In this document: positions 52,286 through 63,106 of the stretch, in pieces | How positions within the stretch are numbered: position 1 is the stretch's first letter | Layout of the letters: the number at the start of each line of letters is the position of its first letter | Origin: Fluviicola sp. | Lineage (GTDB): Bacteria; Bacteroidota; Bacteroidia; Flavobacteriales_D; Crocinitomicaceae | Length of the DNA: 64,000 nt | NCBI GenBank assembly: GCA_021300395.1 | Contig: JAJTEO010000010.1 | Location: 18,542-82,541, forward strand | Reading direction: 5' to 3' | Position numbers and translations under genes: made by a program | The notes under the pieces: model-generated | Told to the model about the DNA's origin: nothing | The model's input: only the letters and a program-made list of their open reading frames with translations | The model's database searches: none

Positions 52286-53566
52286 ATGTCAAAAGTAATT
52301 GTTGGATTAGATATTGGGACAACTAAGATTGCATGTTTCGTAGGTTGTAAAAACGAACATGGAAAAATAGAGATTTTATCTATGGGTACGAGTGAGTCTT
52401 TAGGTGTAACTCGTGGTGTTGTTTCTAATATTGAGAGAACAGTTCAATCTATTCAATTGGCGGTTAAAGAAGCGCAATCAAGAGTAGAGGGTGAATTGAT
52501 GATTCGCGTTGTAAACGTTGGTATTGCAGGTCAACACATTAAAAGTTTACAACACAGAGGGATTCATACACGAAACAATGCAAGTACAGAGATTTCTCAA
52601 AAAGATATCGATGCATTGATTGATGATATGCACAAATTGGTAATGTTACCAGGAGAGCAAATTATTACAGTGTTACCTCAAGAATACATTGTTGATAATG
52701 AACAAGGAATCATCGATCCAATTGGGATGATGGGTGTTCGTTTAGAAGCTAATTTCCATATTATCATTGGAAATGTTGGTGCTTCTATGAATATCAACAA
52801 ATGTGTACACAGAGCAGGTTTAGAAGTTAAAGATATTATTTTAGAACCAATCGCTTCAGCAGATGCAGTTTTATCTGACGAAGAAAAAGAAGCTGGTATC
52901 GTATTGGTTGATATAGGTGGTGGAACAACGGATGTGGCAATTTTCCATGATGGAATTATTCGTCACACTGCAGTGATTCCTTTTGGAGGAAACATCATTA
53001 CAGAAGATATTAAAGAAGGTTGTACGATCATGAAACGTCAAGCTGAGTTATTGAAAGTAAAATTCGGTTCAGCGTTAGCAAGTGAGAGTCAAGAAAATGA
53101 AATAGTTTGTATCCCAGGTTTAAGAGGGAAAGAGCCAAAAGAAATTTCGATTCGTAATTTAGCTAGTATCATTCAAGCAAGATTAGAAGAGATTATCGAA
53201 TTGGTTTATTTCGAAATCAGAAACTCAGGTTACGAGAAAAAATTAATTGGTGGTATTGTTGTAACAGGCGGGGGAGCTCAAATGAAACACATCACACAAT
53301 TATTTGAATACATTACTGGAATGGATACAAGAGTTGGATACCCAACTGAACATTTGGCAAACAATAGCCATATTGAAAACTTGACAAGTCCAATGTATTC
53401 TACTGGTATTGGTTTAGTGTTAAAAGGTTTTGAATCAATGAATACAAACGTTGCGTCAGAAGTTGCAAGTACTGGAAAAGTAAGATCAACAGAAACTCCT
53501 AAAAGAGGTGGTTTCTTTGAAAAAATTGTGAATACAGGTAAAAACTGGTTCGCTGAAGAAGATTAA
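52286..53566 (+). CDS. ftsA: cell division protein FtsA
   Basis: VGLDIGTTKIACFVG, VDIGGGTTDVAIFHDG; C-terminal amphipathic GGFFEKIVNTGKNWFAEED. Confidence 0.96.
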   Translation: MSKVIVGLDIGTTKIACFVGCKNEHGKIEILSMGTSESLGVTRGVVSNIERTVQSIQLAVKEAQSRVEGELMIRVVNVGIAGQHIKSLQHRGIHTRNNASTEISQKDIDALIDDMHKLVMLPGEQIITVLPQEYIVDNEQGIIDPIGMMGVRLEANFHIIIGNVGASMNINKCVHRAGLEVKDIILEPIASADAVLSDEEKEAGIVLVDIGGGTTDVAIFHDGIIRHTAVIPFGGNIITEDIKEGCTIMKRQAELLKVKFGSALASESQENEIVCIPGLRGKEPKEISIRNLASIIQARLEEIIELVYFEIRNSGYEKKLIGGIVVTGGGAQMKHITQLFEYITGMDTRVGYPTEHLANNSHIENLTSPMYSTGIGLVLKGFESMNTNVASEVASTGKVRSTETPKRGGFFEKIVNTGKNWFAEED

Positions 53567-53601
53567 TAAAGAGAATAACTAACAAGAAAAGAATAAACAC
53601 T

Positions 53602-55263
53602 ATGGAATTCGATTTGCCAAAAGATACATCTTCAATTATTAAAGTAATTGGTGTTGGAGGAGGAGGAAGCAATGCCGTTAATCACATGTACAACCAAGGT
53701 ATAGTTGGGGTAGACTTTATCGTTTGTAACACGGATAGACAAGCATTGGATATTTCTCCAGTTCCTTTGAAAATTCAATTAGGAGCATCTTTGACTGAAG
53801 GTCGTGGAGCAGGAGCTATTCCTGAAATCGGAAAAAACTCAGCAATTGAGAACATTGATGAAATTAAAGCTTTCTTAAACAAAAACACGAAAATGGTTTT
53901 TGTTACTGCTGGTATGGGTGGTGGAACTGGTACAGGTGCTGCGCCAGTTATTGCTCAAGTAGCGAAAGAAATGGGAATATTAACAGTTGGTATCGTAACT
54001 GTTCCTTTCGGTTTTGAAGGTCGTAAAAGACGTCAACAAGCGGAAGATGGTTTAGATGAAATGAGACGTAATGTTGATACTTTATTAGTGATCAATAACG
54101 AGCGTTTACGTGAAATCAGCGGTAACTTAACGATTGGAAATGCATTCATGCAAGCGGATGATGTATTAACAATGGCTGCAAAAGGAATTGCTGAAGTTAT
54201 TTCTGTTACAGGTGCAATCAACGTGGATTTCAATGATGTAAACACAGTTATGAAAGATAGCGGTGTTGCAATTATGGGAAGTGCGATGGCTGATGGTAAC
54301 GATAGAGCGACTAAAGCTGTTCAACAAGCATTATCTTCTCCATTGTTAAATGATAATGATATTAGCGGAGCGAAATATGTACTGTTAAACATTACTTACG
54401 GAGCGAAAGAAGTATTGATGGACGAAATCACAGAAATTACTGATTTTATTCAAGATCAAGCTGGTTCTACTGCTGACGTTATCTGGGGTCATGGTTATGA
54501 TGAAACGTTAGGAGATAAATTATGTGTTACGATTATTGCAACTGGATTTAATTCAACGCCAATTACGGGTTTTGAAAAAGCTCCACAAAAAACAGTAAGA
54601 ACATTAGAAGAGGAGCCTAAAAAAGAAATTACTGCACCGTTGGAATCTCCAACGCATGTAAATACATATGTTGCAAAAACAGTTACTGAAACTGTAAATG
54701 AAGAGCCATTTTTAAAAGCTGAAGTAGTAGAGAATGTTGCACCACAACAAACGACTTTTGTTTTAGAAAATGTAATCGAAGAAGTAGTTGAAGTTCAACC
54801 TACAGCGCAAGTTGAGGAAGTTATCACTGAGCCTTTCGTTAAAGAAGAAGTGAAATTTGAATTAGAGAATACAATTGAATGGGGAATTGAAACTCCAGCT
54901 CCAGTTGCTCAAACGCAAACAACTTCAACTCCAGATTTATTTCAAACTCCAGTTTCAAATGAGCCAACAAGAACGGTTCACCAATTGGAAGATGAATTAG
55001 CTCAAAAAGCAAATTTAGATAATTATACAGCTCGTCCAGTTCTTTCTCAAGAAGAGCAACAAAGAAGAGCTCAAGAGCGTTTACAAAGAATTCAAGAATA
55101 CACGCAAAAATTAAAAAGAGCGGATGGTATTAATGAATTCGAAAATGAACCAGCTTACGTTCGTCGTAACATTCAATTGGATAATTCAAAGCACAGTGCA
55201 ACTGAAAAAGTAAGCCGTTTTGGAAAAAGAGCGTTTAGCAGCTTTAAGAGATATCAAATCTAA
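53602..55263 (+). CDS. ftsZ: cell division protein FtsZ; C-terminal tail replaced by out-of-frame yqeY sequence
   Basis: [28 protein letters not shown]; ends ...KVSRF then [13 protein letters not shown], which is yqeY read in the wrong frame. Confidence 0.93.
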   Translation: MEFDLPKDTSSIIKVIGVGGGGSNAVNHMYNQGIVGVDFIVCNTDRQALDISPVPLKIQLGASLTEGRGAGAIPEIGKNSAIENIDEIKAFLNKNTKMVFVTAGMGGGTGTGAAPVIAQVAKEMGILTVGIVTVPFGFEGRKRRQQAEDGLDEMRRNVDTLLVINNERLREISGNLTIGNAFMQADDVLTMAAKGIAEVISVTGAINVDFNDVNTVMKDSGVAIMGSAMADGNDRATKAVQQALSSPLLNDNDISGAKYVLLNITYGAKEVLMDEITEITDFIQDQAGSTADVIWGHGYDETLGDKLCVTIIATGFNSTPITGFEKAPQKTVRTLEEEPKKEITAPLESPTHVNTYVAKTVTETVNEEPFLKAEVVENVAPQQTTFVLENVIEEVVEVQPTAQVEEVITEPFVKEEVKFELENTIEWGIETPAPVAQTQTTSTPDLFQTPVSNEPTRTVHQLEDELAQKANLDNYTARPVLSQEEQQRRAQERLQRIQEYTQKLKRADGINEFENEPAYVRRNIQLDNSKHSATEKVSRFGKRAFSSFKRYQI

Positions 55264-55615
55264 ATTGTTATTGGAAGCAACTTCAGGTTCTGGAGAGGTT
55301 TCTGAAGAAGCAGCAATGAAGATTGTATTGAAATTACACAAACAAAGAATGGAAACTTATACTTTGTATGTTGAACAAAATAGAGAGGATTTAGCTGCAG
55401 ATGAGTTATTTCAGGCAAAAGTGATTGAAGAATACATGCCTAAAATGATGTCAGAAGATGAAATTAGAGCAGAAGTTACTGCTGCAATTGCTTCAACTGG
55501 TGCCGCTAGTCCACAAGATATGGGTAAAGTAATGGGAGTTTTAACTGGGAAATTAGCTGGTAAAGCAGATGGAAAAGTAATCTCTACATTGGTGAAAGAA
55601 GCTTTATCTAAATAA
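55220..55615 (+). pseudogene. yqeY: GatB/YqeY domain protein lacking its normal 5' end
   Basis: [24 protein letters not shown]...DMGKVMGVLTGKLAGKADGKVISTLVKEAL; the expected N-terminal segment and ATG are missing. Confidence 0.85.
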
Positions 55616-55637
55616 AATGCTTAGTTAATAAAAAATT

Positions 55638-55668
55638 AAGAGGGTGCATATTGTACCCTCTTTTTTTC
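55638..55668 (+). terminator. terminator of the dcw/yqeY transcription unit
   Basis: AAGAGGGT-gcatattgt-ACCCTCTTTTTTT. Confidence 0.85.
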
Positions 55669-55718
55669 TTTTTAAAGAAGGACAGGCCTTCAAAAATATT
55701 TCGAAAAACAAGGATAAA

Positions 55719-57176
55719 ATGTTATTTAGTTCACCCATATTTTTATACTGCTTTTTACCAATTACATTGCTTTTTTACTACCTATTAATATGGAATGTAA
55801 AAGGTAGAAACTATTGGTTATTATTTACAAGTTTAATTTTCTTTGCTTGGGGTGGAGTAAGTTACACTTCTATTTTAGTCGTATCGATTTTATTAAATTA
55901 TTTGTTTGGTTTAAAAATTCAATCAAATCTTGAAAATAAAAAGGGTTATCGATGGTTGTTCGCTGGGGTTTTCACGAATTTATTACTGCTAGGTGTATTT
56001 AAATATACCAATTTCATTGTCTACAATATCAACGATTTATTGGGTTATTTGGCCATTCCAAAAGTACCTCAATCTAAAATTATATTACCAGTAGGTATCT
56101 CATTTTATACATTCCATTCGCTTTCTTACTTAGTTGATATTTATCGTAAAAAGACATCTGCACAGCGAAACATCTTAGATTTATCTTTATATATCTGTAT
56201 GTTTTCCCAGTTGATTGCAGGACCAATTATCCGTTATAGCGATGTTTGGACTCAGTTAAGAGAAAGAACGCATACGATGAAAAAATTCTCTTATGGTATT
56301 GAGCGTTTTTTAATTGGATTGGGTAAAAAAGTGTTATTAGCAAATGTTTTTGCACAAGTTGCAGAAAACGTTTTCACAAGTAATTTATTTGAATTATCAG
56401 CTGCAAATGCTTGGTTGGGTATGATTTGTTATTCGTTACAAATCTATTATGATTTCTCTGGATATTCAGATATGGCTATCGGTTTAGGTAGAATGTTTGG
56501 ATTTGAATTCTTGGAGAATTTCAATTTCCCTTATATCGCTCAATCTGTTAAAGATTTCTGGAGAAGATGGCATATTTCATTGGGCTCATTTTTTAGAGAT
56601 TATGTATACATTCCAATCGGAGGAAATAAAGTAAAAGTTAGTAGAACCTATTTGAATTTAGTGATCGTTTTCTTTCTAACAGGATTTTGGCATGGAGCAA
56701 GTTGGACATTTATCGTTTGGGGATTATTCCACGGATTTTTCATGGTTATTGAACGTTTAGGTTTCGAAAAGTTCCTAATTAAAATTGGGCGACCTTTCAA
56801 TATCATTTATACGATGTTGGTTGTAATGTTTGCTTGGGTTCTTTTTAGATCTGTAACAATCGAATCAACATTGTATTATTATGAAGCTTTATTCAATTTT
56901 AAATTCTCAAATGAGGAATCAATAAGATTCTTTAACTATTTTAATTTAGAGTTTAAAATCGCAATGGTTATTGCTTTACTTGGTGCATTTGGATTCTTTA
57001 AATGGATTTATAAATTCATCGAAAATGGAATTTTGACACCTCAGAATTCAGTAAGTAAAACATTGAGTTATACTTTTCACATTACATCAGTTCTTTTCTA
57101 CGCAGCTGTATTAATTTTTTGTTCAATGTATTTAATTGCAGGAACTTATAATCCATTCATTTATTATCAATTTTAA
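55719..57176 (+). CDS. MBOAT family O-acyltransferase
   Basis: MLFSSPIFLYCFLPITLLFYYLL; SFYTFHSLSYLVDIYRKK, FWRRWHISLGSFFRDYVYIPIGGN, TGFWHGASWTFIVWG. Confidence 0.95.
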   Translation: MLFSSPIFLYCFLPITLLFYYLLIWNVKGRNYWLLFTSLIFFAWGGVSYTSILVVSILLNYLFGLKIQSNLENKKGYRWLFAGVFTNLLLLGVFKYTNFIVYNINDLLGYLAIPKVPQSKIILPVGISFYTFHSLSYLVDIYRKKTSAQRNILDLSLYICMFSQLIAGPIIRYSDVWTQLRERTHTMKKFSYGIERFLIGLGKKVLLANVFAQVAENVFTSNLFELSAANAWLGMICYSLQIYYDFSGYSDMAIGLGRMFGFEFLENFNFPYIAQSVKDFWRRWHISLGSFFRDYVYIPIGGNKVKVSRTYLNLVIVFFLTGFWHGASWTFIVWGLFHGFFMVIERLGFEKFLIKIGRPFNIIYTMLVVMFAWVLFRSVTIESTLYYYEALFNFKFSNEESIRFFNYFNLEFKIAMVIALLGAFGFFKWIYKFIENGILTPQNSVSKTLSYTFHITSVLFYAAVLIFCSMYLIAGTYNPFIYYQF

Positions 57177-57177
57177 G

Positions 57178-58317
57178 ATGGAACACACAAAATTTCGTTC
57201 AATTCTAGTTTCTATTGTGTTTCTTGCATTAATTGCATTTCCAATCATCAATGGAAACTTAAAATTTGTGAAAGATATCGCTAATAATGAAAATAGAAAA
57301 TTAGCAGACAGACCAAGTTTGACCATTAAAGACATTGAAAAATTCCCAATGAAATATGAAAGTTATTACAATGATAACTTTACGGTTCGTTCAATTTTGG
57401 TGAAATATTATGCGTTAAATAATATCAAAATCTTCAAAAAATCTCCAATTCCAGAAAGTGTTGTTATTGGTGTTGATGGTTGGATGTTCTTAGCAGGTAG
57501 AGAATATGAATCTTACCTTGGTCAAAACAATTTGAAGCCTTGGGAAATGAAAGCGATTTCAGAAGAATTAGAATATCGAAAAGAATATTTGGCAAAACGT
57601 GGGTGTAAATTTTACTTCATGGTTGCTCCAGCTAAAACGTCAATTTACCCTGAAAAAGTTTCGAATAATGAACAAAGAAAGTTTAATTCTTGGGGTGAGC
57701 AATTGGTTAAATACTTAGACAAAAATTGTCAAGTGAAGCCAATCAATGTGTATGATGTTTTAAGAAAAAACAAAAGTAAAGAGTTGTTGTATTTCAAATT
57801 GGATAATCACTGGAATAATTTAGGAGGTTTTTATGCTTCTAATGAAGTGTTAGCAAGAATGAAAGAAGAGGATACTTCTATATATTTAAACAATATTAAC
57901 GATTACACAATTAAAAGAGAAAACAGAAGTATTGGTAACATTGTGAACATGTTCCCAAATGTGGAAGATTTCAAAGATTTTTATGTGAAGCCTTATCCAA
58001 AAAAAGGATATAAAGCATCTGAAGCAGCAAAAAAAGGGTATCCTGTTCCACCAATGTTTGAAGCATATAAATATGAAAATTCAAGAGAAATTGTCGGTTC
58101 AAAGAAAAAGAAACTAATGATTGTCTCAGATTCTTTCGGTGGTTACATGTTTCCTTTTATGGCTGAAACTTTTAGTAGAACGATTAAAATTTTCGATAAA
58201 TGGGAATATAAGTTGAATGAGAAAATCGTTGAACAGGAAAAACCAGACGTCATGTTATTGATTTGTTTAGAGTCAAATTTGAGAAGTATTATTCGTCATA
58301 GGTCTTCATCTCATTAA
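57178..58317 (+). CDS. AlgJ/AlgX-like (DHHW/SGNH) O-acetyltransferase partner protein
   Basis: GVDGWMFLAGREYESYLGQN, KLDNHWNNLGGFYASNEVL, MIVSDSFGGYMFPF. Confidence 0.85.
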   Translation: MEHTKFRSILVSIVFLALIAFPIINGNLKFVKDIANNENRKLADRPSLTIKDIEKFPMKYESYYNDNFTVRSILVKYYALNNIKIFKKSPIPESVVIGVDGWMFLAGREYESYLGQNNLKPWEMKAISEELEYRKEYLAKRGCKFYFMVAPAKTSIYPEKVSNNEQRKFNSWGEQLVKYLDKNCQVKPINVYDVLRKNKSKELLYFKLDNHWNNLGGFYASNEVLARMKEEDTSIYLNNINDYTIKRENRSIGNIVNMFPNVEDFKDFYVKPYPKKGYKASEAAKKGYPVPPMFEAYKYENSREIVGSKKKKLMIVSDSFGGYMFPFMAETFSRTIKIFDKWEYKLNEKIVEQEKPDVMLLICLESNLRSIIRHRSSSH

Positions 58318-58397
58318 CAATTCTATAACTATTTAATAACTACTTTTTATTTTTTTAGTTCGATTTTTATTTCTACATTAATGTAAAATTTAATCGT

Positions 58398-59610
58398 ATG
58401 GCTAAGAAACTAAAAATTTATGTGTTAGATACATCTGTATTACTTCATGATCATCTAGCCATTAATAATTTCGGCAATAATAACGTGTCGATTCCCATAA
58501 CTGTCCTTGAAGAATTAGACAAATTCAAAGTTGGAAATGATTCCAAGAATTTTGCTGCAAGAGAAGTAATTCGTTTCATTGATAAACTTTCAGGAAATGG
58601 TGGGTTACAAGAGTGGATTTCTTTAGGTAAGAATCAAGGTAAGTTTAAAATAGTCTTGGAAAGTAATCCGAGAGAAATCAATGCTGAATATGTCTATTCA
58701 GTTGGTAAAAATGACCATAAAATAATCAATGCAGCACTTTTTTTAAAAGAAACTGATCGATAAATCGGGTGCGTATACAATTGACAATGTTGATTCTGAA
58801 GTAATAAGACATATTTTTACAAAAGGAAATGTTCCAGAAGATGGTATTTTGGGAGATAAGAAAATTCCAAATGGTTATTATATATTAAAAAACGGAAAAA
58901 CATCTTCGTTGGTTGTTTACAATGCGAAGACAGATCAAATTGAGCGAATAGAAAAAGAATTCGTTTATGGAATTAAACCTAAAAATGCAGAACAAGCCTT
59001 TGCGTTTAATGCATTGTTAAATGATGATATTAAATTAGTAGCTGTTCAAGGAGTTGCAGGTACTGGTAAAACGTTGTTAGCACTAGCTTCTGCATTAGAA
59101 CAAGCGAAAGGTTATCAGCAAATTATTTTAGCACGTCCAATTATTCCATTATCAAACAGAGATATTGGGTTTTTACCTGGTGATGCAAATGATAAGATTA
59201 GTCCTTACATGGAACCTTTATGGGATAATTTGAAATTCATCAAGTCACAATTTGGTGAAAATGAAAAGAAACATAAAGCAATTCTGGAGATGGAGCAATC
59301 TGGAAAAATTATCATCACTCCATTAGCATTTATTCGTGGTCGTAGTTTTTCAAATATCTTATTCATCATTGATGAAGCTCAAAATTTAACGCCGCATGAA
59401 GTAAAAACAATTATCACAAGAGCGGGTGAAAATACAAAGATAATTTTCACAGGAGATGTTCATCAAATTGATACGCCTTACTTAGATGAAAATTCAAATG
59501 GATTAGCTTATTTAATCGATCGTTTGAAAGGAAAAGACTTGTTCGCACATGTAAAATTAGAACGAGGAGAACGATCTGATTTAGCGAATTTAGCGAATGA
59601 TTTATTGTAA
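58398..59610 (+). pseudogene. PhoH-like ATPase with PIN domain, split by an internal deletion plus frameshift
   Basis: PIN N-part IYVLDTSVLLHD...NDHKIINAALFLKET; then DKSGAYTIDNVDSEVIRHIFTKG...VQGVAGTGKTLLALASAL in another frame. Confidence 0.88.
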
Positions 59611-59630
59611 GAATTAATAAATATTTTTGA

Positions 59631-59663
59631 AACGTGAGGAATAATTTCTTCACGTTTTTTTTG
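59631..59663 (+). terminator. rho-independent terminator
   Basis: AACGTGA-ggaataatttct-TCACGTTTTTTTT. Confidence 0.85.
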
Positions 59664-59713
59664 CGTCAAATTGTTCATTTTTATTCATACTTCATAATCA
59701 AAAAAATATTGGT

Positions 59714-59721
59714 TAAATTTG
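59714..59721 (+). promoter_or_regulatory. -7 box TAAATTTG 12 nt upstream of the ATG
   Basis: TAAATTTGTTTTATG. Confidence 0.5.
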
Positions 59722-59725
59722 TTTT

Positions 59726-61612
59726 ATGGAGCTTTTTAAAAGAACGATTTTCACGACTGTAAAATTACTGCTGTTTTGGGTTTTAGTTTTTGATTTTCAA
59801 CGTGTTTTGTTTACGATTCACAACTTTGAAAAATTTGAAGGAGTTGGTTTTGGAGAATGGTTATTGGCATTTTTCTATTCGATTCGCGTGGATTTATCAA
59901 TGGGGGCATTTTTGACCTTTATTCCGTTTTTGATTCTGATTTTTCATTATATCATCCCTGGAAAATGGGGTAGATATGCCTTGTTGTCAATTTTAACCTT
60001 GGAATTAATTATCGTCTCCATTGTACAAAGTGGTGAAATCAATGCTTATACTGAATGGAATCATAAGTTGACAACACGTGTTTTTATGCACCTTTCAAAT
60101 CCGGATGAAGTGTTTAAATCAGCAGATTCGGGAATGACGATTTGGTTTGTAGTTTTCTTGATTCTAGAACTTGTTTTTGGATGGAAATTATTGAAGAAAC
60201 TGTTCAATAAAGAACTGTTTTCTTCTCCTAAATCTATATTCATTCGAATTCCAATGTCACTTTTAGCTCTTGTTTTAATTGGCGGTTCAGTTTTCTTAAC
60301 AGCTCGTGGTGGTTGGCAGCCAATTCCAATAAATACAGATGCAGCCTATTATTCTGATAAGAGTATTTCGAATGATTTATCGGTAAATTCAGTTTATTAT
60401 TTTGTGAATAGTTTCCGTTTATACAATCGTTCAAATATCGATGAATTTATTCCGAAAATGGATCAAGCTGAATCGAAAAAATTGGTTGATGAATTATATA
60501 ATTATCCAAGAAAACACGATCAATATGTTTTCAATTCCAAAAAACCAAACTTTGTATTTATAGTCTTAGAAGGTTGGTCAGCTGATGTTGTTGATTGTTT
60601 GGGAGAAGTCAAAGGCGCAACACCGGAATTCAATAAATTAGCAAAAGAAGGTATATTATTTACGAAGTTTAATGCATGTAGCGGGACTTCTGAAATTGGA
60701 AACTCAAGTATTTTTAGTGGTTATCCAGCTTTGCCAGAGATTTCAATTTCAATGCAACCAGATAAACATCGAAAATTACATACATTGAATGAAGACTTAG
60801 AAGGAATGGGTTATCATTCAAGTTATATTTTTAGTGGTGATTTAAAATACGGAAATATAGGTAGTTATTTCATCGATCATGGATTTGATGATGTTCAAGA
60901 TGAAAAGCAATTTGATCAATCGTTATCTAGAGGGAAATTGAATTTCTACGATGAAGATTTGTATAAAAAATTAATTCAAAACATCAATAAAACGAAAGAG
61001 CCGTTCATGCAATGTGCGTTTACAGGTTCGACGCATTCGCCTTATGATCATCCGAAACATAAAAATCAAAACTATGTTGGAGCTGAGCCTGAATATGTAA
61101 ATTCCATTATTTATGGTGACGAATGCATTGGTAATTTCATGAAAGAATGTAAAAAGCAATCATGGTATAAGAATACAGTTTTTGTCTTCGTTTCTGATCA
61201 TGGTCATCCTTCTCCAGTGAATCCAAATCCAAATTTATCGAGGTATTTTCATATTCCTTTTTTGATGTATGGTGAACCTATCAAAACAGAATTTAGAGGG
61301 AAACAAGTAGCTAAAATTGGTTCTCAATCGGATATTGTTGCTACCATTTTGTATCAATTGGGTGGAGATTTAACGCGTTATCCTTGGAGTAAAGATTTGT
61401 TGAATCCGAACGTTCCTGAATTTGCACTTCATACAGTTAATAGAGGTTTTGGTTGGATTTCTCCTGTAGGAAGTATGTCATACCACATGGATACAAAAAT
61501 GTATTTAGAGAATTTATACAAACCAGCTGACGAGAAAAAAGAAGTCAAAAATTGTCATGCGTATTTGAATGAATTTTATAAAAGTTACAAAGAATTAGAC
61601 CAAAAGAAATGA
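59726..61612 (+). CDS. LTA synthase family sulfatase-like membrane protein
   Basis: 5 TM N-term; NFVFIVLEGWSADVVDCLG, NACSGTSEIGNSSIFSGYPALP, FVFVSDHGHPSP. Confidence 0.93.
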   Translation: MELFKRTIFTTVKLLLFWVLVFDFQRVLFTIHNFEKFEGVGFGEWLLAFFYSIRVDLSMGAFLTFIPFLILIFHYIIPGKWGRYALLSILTLELIIVSIVQSGEINAYTEWNHKLTTRVFMHLSNPDEVFKSADSGMTIWFVVFLILELVFGWKLLKKLFNKELFSSPKSIFIRIPMSLLALVLIGGSVFLTARGGWQPIPINTDAAYYSDKSISNDLSVNSVYYFVNSFRLYNRSNIDEFIPKMDQAESKKLVDELYNYPRKHDQYVFNSKKPNFVFIVLEGWSADVVDCLGEVKGATPEFNKLAKEGILFTKFNACSGTSEIGNSSIFSGYPALPEISISMQPDKHRKLHTLNEDLEGMGYHSSYIFSGDLKYGNIGSYFIDHGFDDVQDEKQFDQSLSRGKLNFYDEDLYKKLIQNINKTKEPFMQCAFTGSTHSPYDHPKHKNQNYVGAEPEYVNSIIYGDECIGNFMKECKKQSWYKNTVFVFVSDHGHPSPVNPNPNLSRYFHIPFLMYGEPIKTEFRGKQVAKIGSQSDIVATILYQLGGDLTRYPWSKDLLNPNVPEFALHTVNRGFGWISPVGSMSYHMDTKMYLENLYKPADEKKEVKNCHAYLNEFYKSYKELDQKK

Positions 61613-63102
61613 GTTTTAGCTTTCAAAAAATAGATTTTAAATCCTATAAAACAATCCTGTTTTTCGCGTTAGCAATTCGGATTTTAGCGGCAATTTTTTC
61701 AAAAGGTTATGGAATGCATGATGATCATTTTGTGATTATCGAAACAGCTTCTTCATGGTCAGAAGGAATCGATAACAGTGGTTGGTTGTCATGGAGTGAA
61801 CAATCATTAGGCTCGCCGCAAGGACATAGTTTTTCGTATGTTGGAATTAATTATTTGTTTTTTAAAGCGTTTAGAGTCATCGGTTTTTCAGATCCTCAAA
61901 CCTTGATGTTATTGAATCGATTAGCACATGGATTATTATCATTGTTAGTTGTATATTTTGGAATAAAAATCACAGATAAAATTTCAAATCGTAAAAATGC
62001 ATTATTGGTAGGTTGGCTTTTGGCTTTTGCTTGGGTAATGCCGTTTTTATCCGTTCGAAATTTAGTGGAGATGGCGTCAATCCCTTTCTTGATGTGGGGA
62101 TGTTGGTTGATCATTAAAGAAGAGAAAAAACTTAACTTTTTATATGCTGGTTTGTTAATTGGGGTGGCTATTTCGTTCCGTTATCAAATCGCCATTTTCG
62201 CTATTGCAATCGCAGCTTACTATTTTTTTAAATGGCAATTCAAGCCGTTCTTTTGGTTTTGTTTAGGAGTTGTATTGATGTTTTCAGCGACTCAAGGAAT
62301 TGTCGATTCGATAGTTTGGGGATATCCTTTTGCTGAATTTATTGGCTACGCGACTTACAACATGAATGAAGGGACTCAGTACCTTCCAAATTCAAATTAC
62401 TTCATGTATTTCCTTGTCTTAATGGGGGTGATGCTATTTCCATTTGGCTTATTATTGATGACAGGATTTTTCAGAACATGGAAATCTCAAGCATTTTTAT
62501 TTATTCCAACAATTGCTTTCGTTCTATTTCATACGCTTTATCCAAATAGACAAGAGCGATTTGTACTTTCTGTATTACCATTTTTCATCATTTTAGGAGT
62601 GATTGGTTTTGAAAAATTAAGAGAGAAATCATTTTGGAATAAAACATGGAATACTTCATTGATCATTTTCTGGGTATTAAACACTCCATTAATGTTGTTC
62701 TTGGCGTTTACCTATACTAAGATGTCACGAGTTGAAGCGATGTATTCTTTATATGGCAACAACATCAAAGAAGAACGTATTTTGTTGGAAGGATCAGCAG
62801 AAACAAAACCATCAATGATGCCACAGTTCTATGCAAATAGTTGGGATTGTGAATTTACAGACAGAGTTGAACCAACTCAAATTCCATTGGTTGCCGAAGG
62901 TGCAAATTATGATTATATTTTCTTTTTTGGAGAGGAACAATTGGCGAAGCGTAAAGCGGAATACAAAGCAATCTATCCGAAATTGGAATTGGTAAAGGTT
63001 TGTCCACCAAGTACCTTAGATGTGATTTTAAGAAAAATGAATCATCACAATTCAAATCAGTACATCGAAGTTTGGAAAACAAATGCTCATTTTTCAAGAT
63101 AA
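61609..63102 (+). CDS. GT22/ALG-type mannosyltransferase-like membrane glycosyltransferase
   Basis: GMHDDHFVIIETASSWSEG, multi-TM, LYPNRQERFVLSVLPFFIILG. Confidence 0.82.
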   Translation: MSFSFQKIDFKSYKTILFFALAIRILAAIFSKGYGMHDDHFVIIETASSWSEGIDNSGWLSWSEQSLGSPQGHSFSYVGINYLFFKAFRVIGFSDPQTLMLLNRLAHGLLSLLVVYFGIKITDKISNRKNALLVGWLLAFAWVMPFLSVRNLVEMASIPFLMWGCWLIIKEEKKLNFLYAGLLIGVAISFRYQIAIFAIAIAAYYFFKWQFKPFFWFCLGVVLMFSATQGIVDSIVWGYPFAEFIGYATYNMNEGTQYLPNSNYFMYFLVLMGVMLFPFGLLLMTGFFRTWKSQAFLFIPTIAFVLFHTLYPNRQERFVLSVLPFFIILGVIGFEKLREKSFWNKTWNTSLIIFWVLNTPLMLFLAFTYTKMSRVEAMYSLYGNNIKEERILLEGSAETKPSMMPQFYANSWDCEFTDRVEPTQIPLVAEGANYDYIFFFGEEQLAKRKAEYKAIYPKLELVKVCPPSTLDVILRKMNHHNSNQYIEVWKTNAHFSR

Positions 63103-63106
63103 ACCA

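Noticed and set aside
53602-55615. Genuine FtsZ-YqeY fusion protein
   Set aside because: The yqeY sequence is entered in the wrong frame, so no fusion protein would be made; a deletion explains it better.
55644-55718. Upstream start for the MBOAT gene at 55644
   Set aside because: It begins inside a clear terminator hairpin; ATG at 55719 gives the typical MLFSSPIFLY N-terminus.
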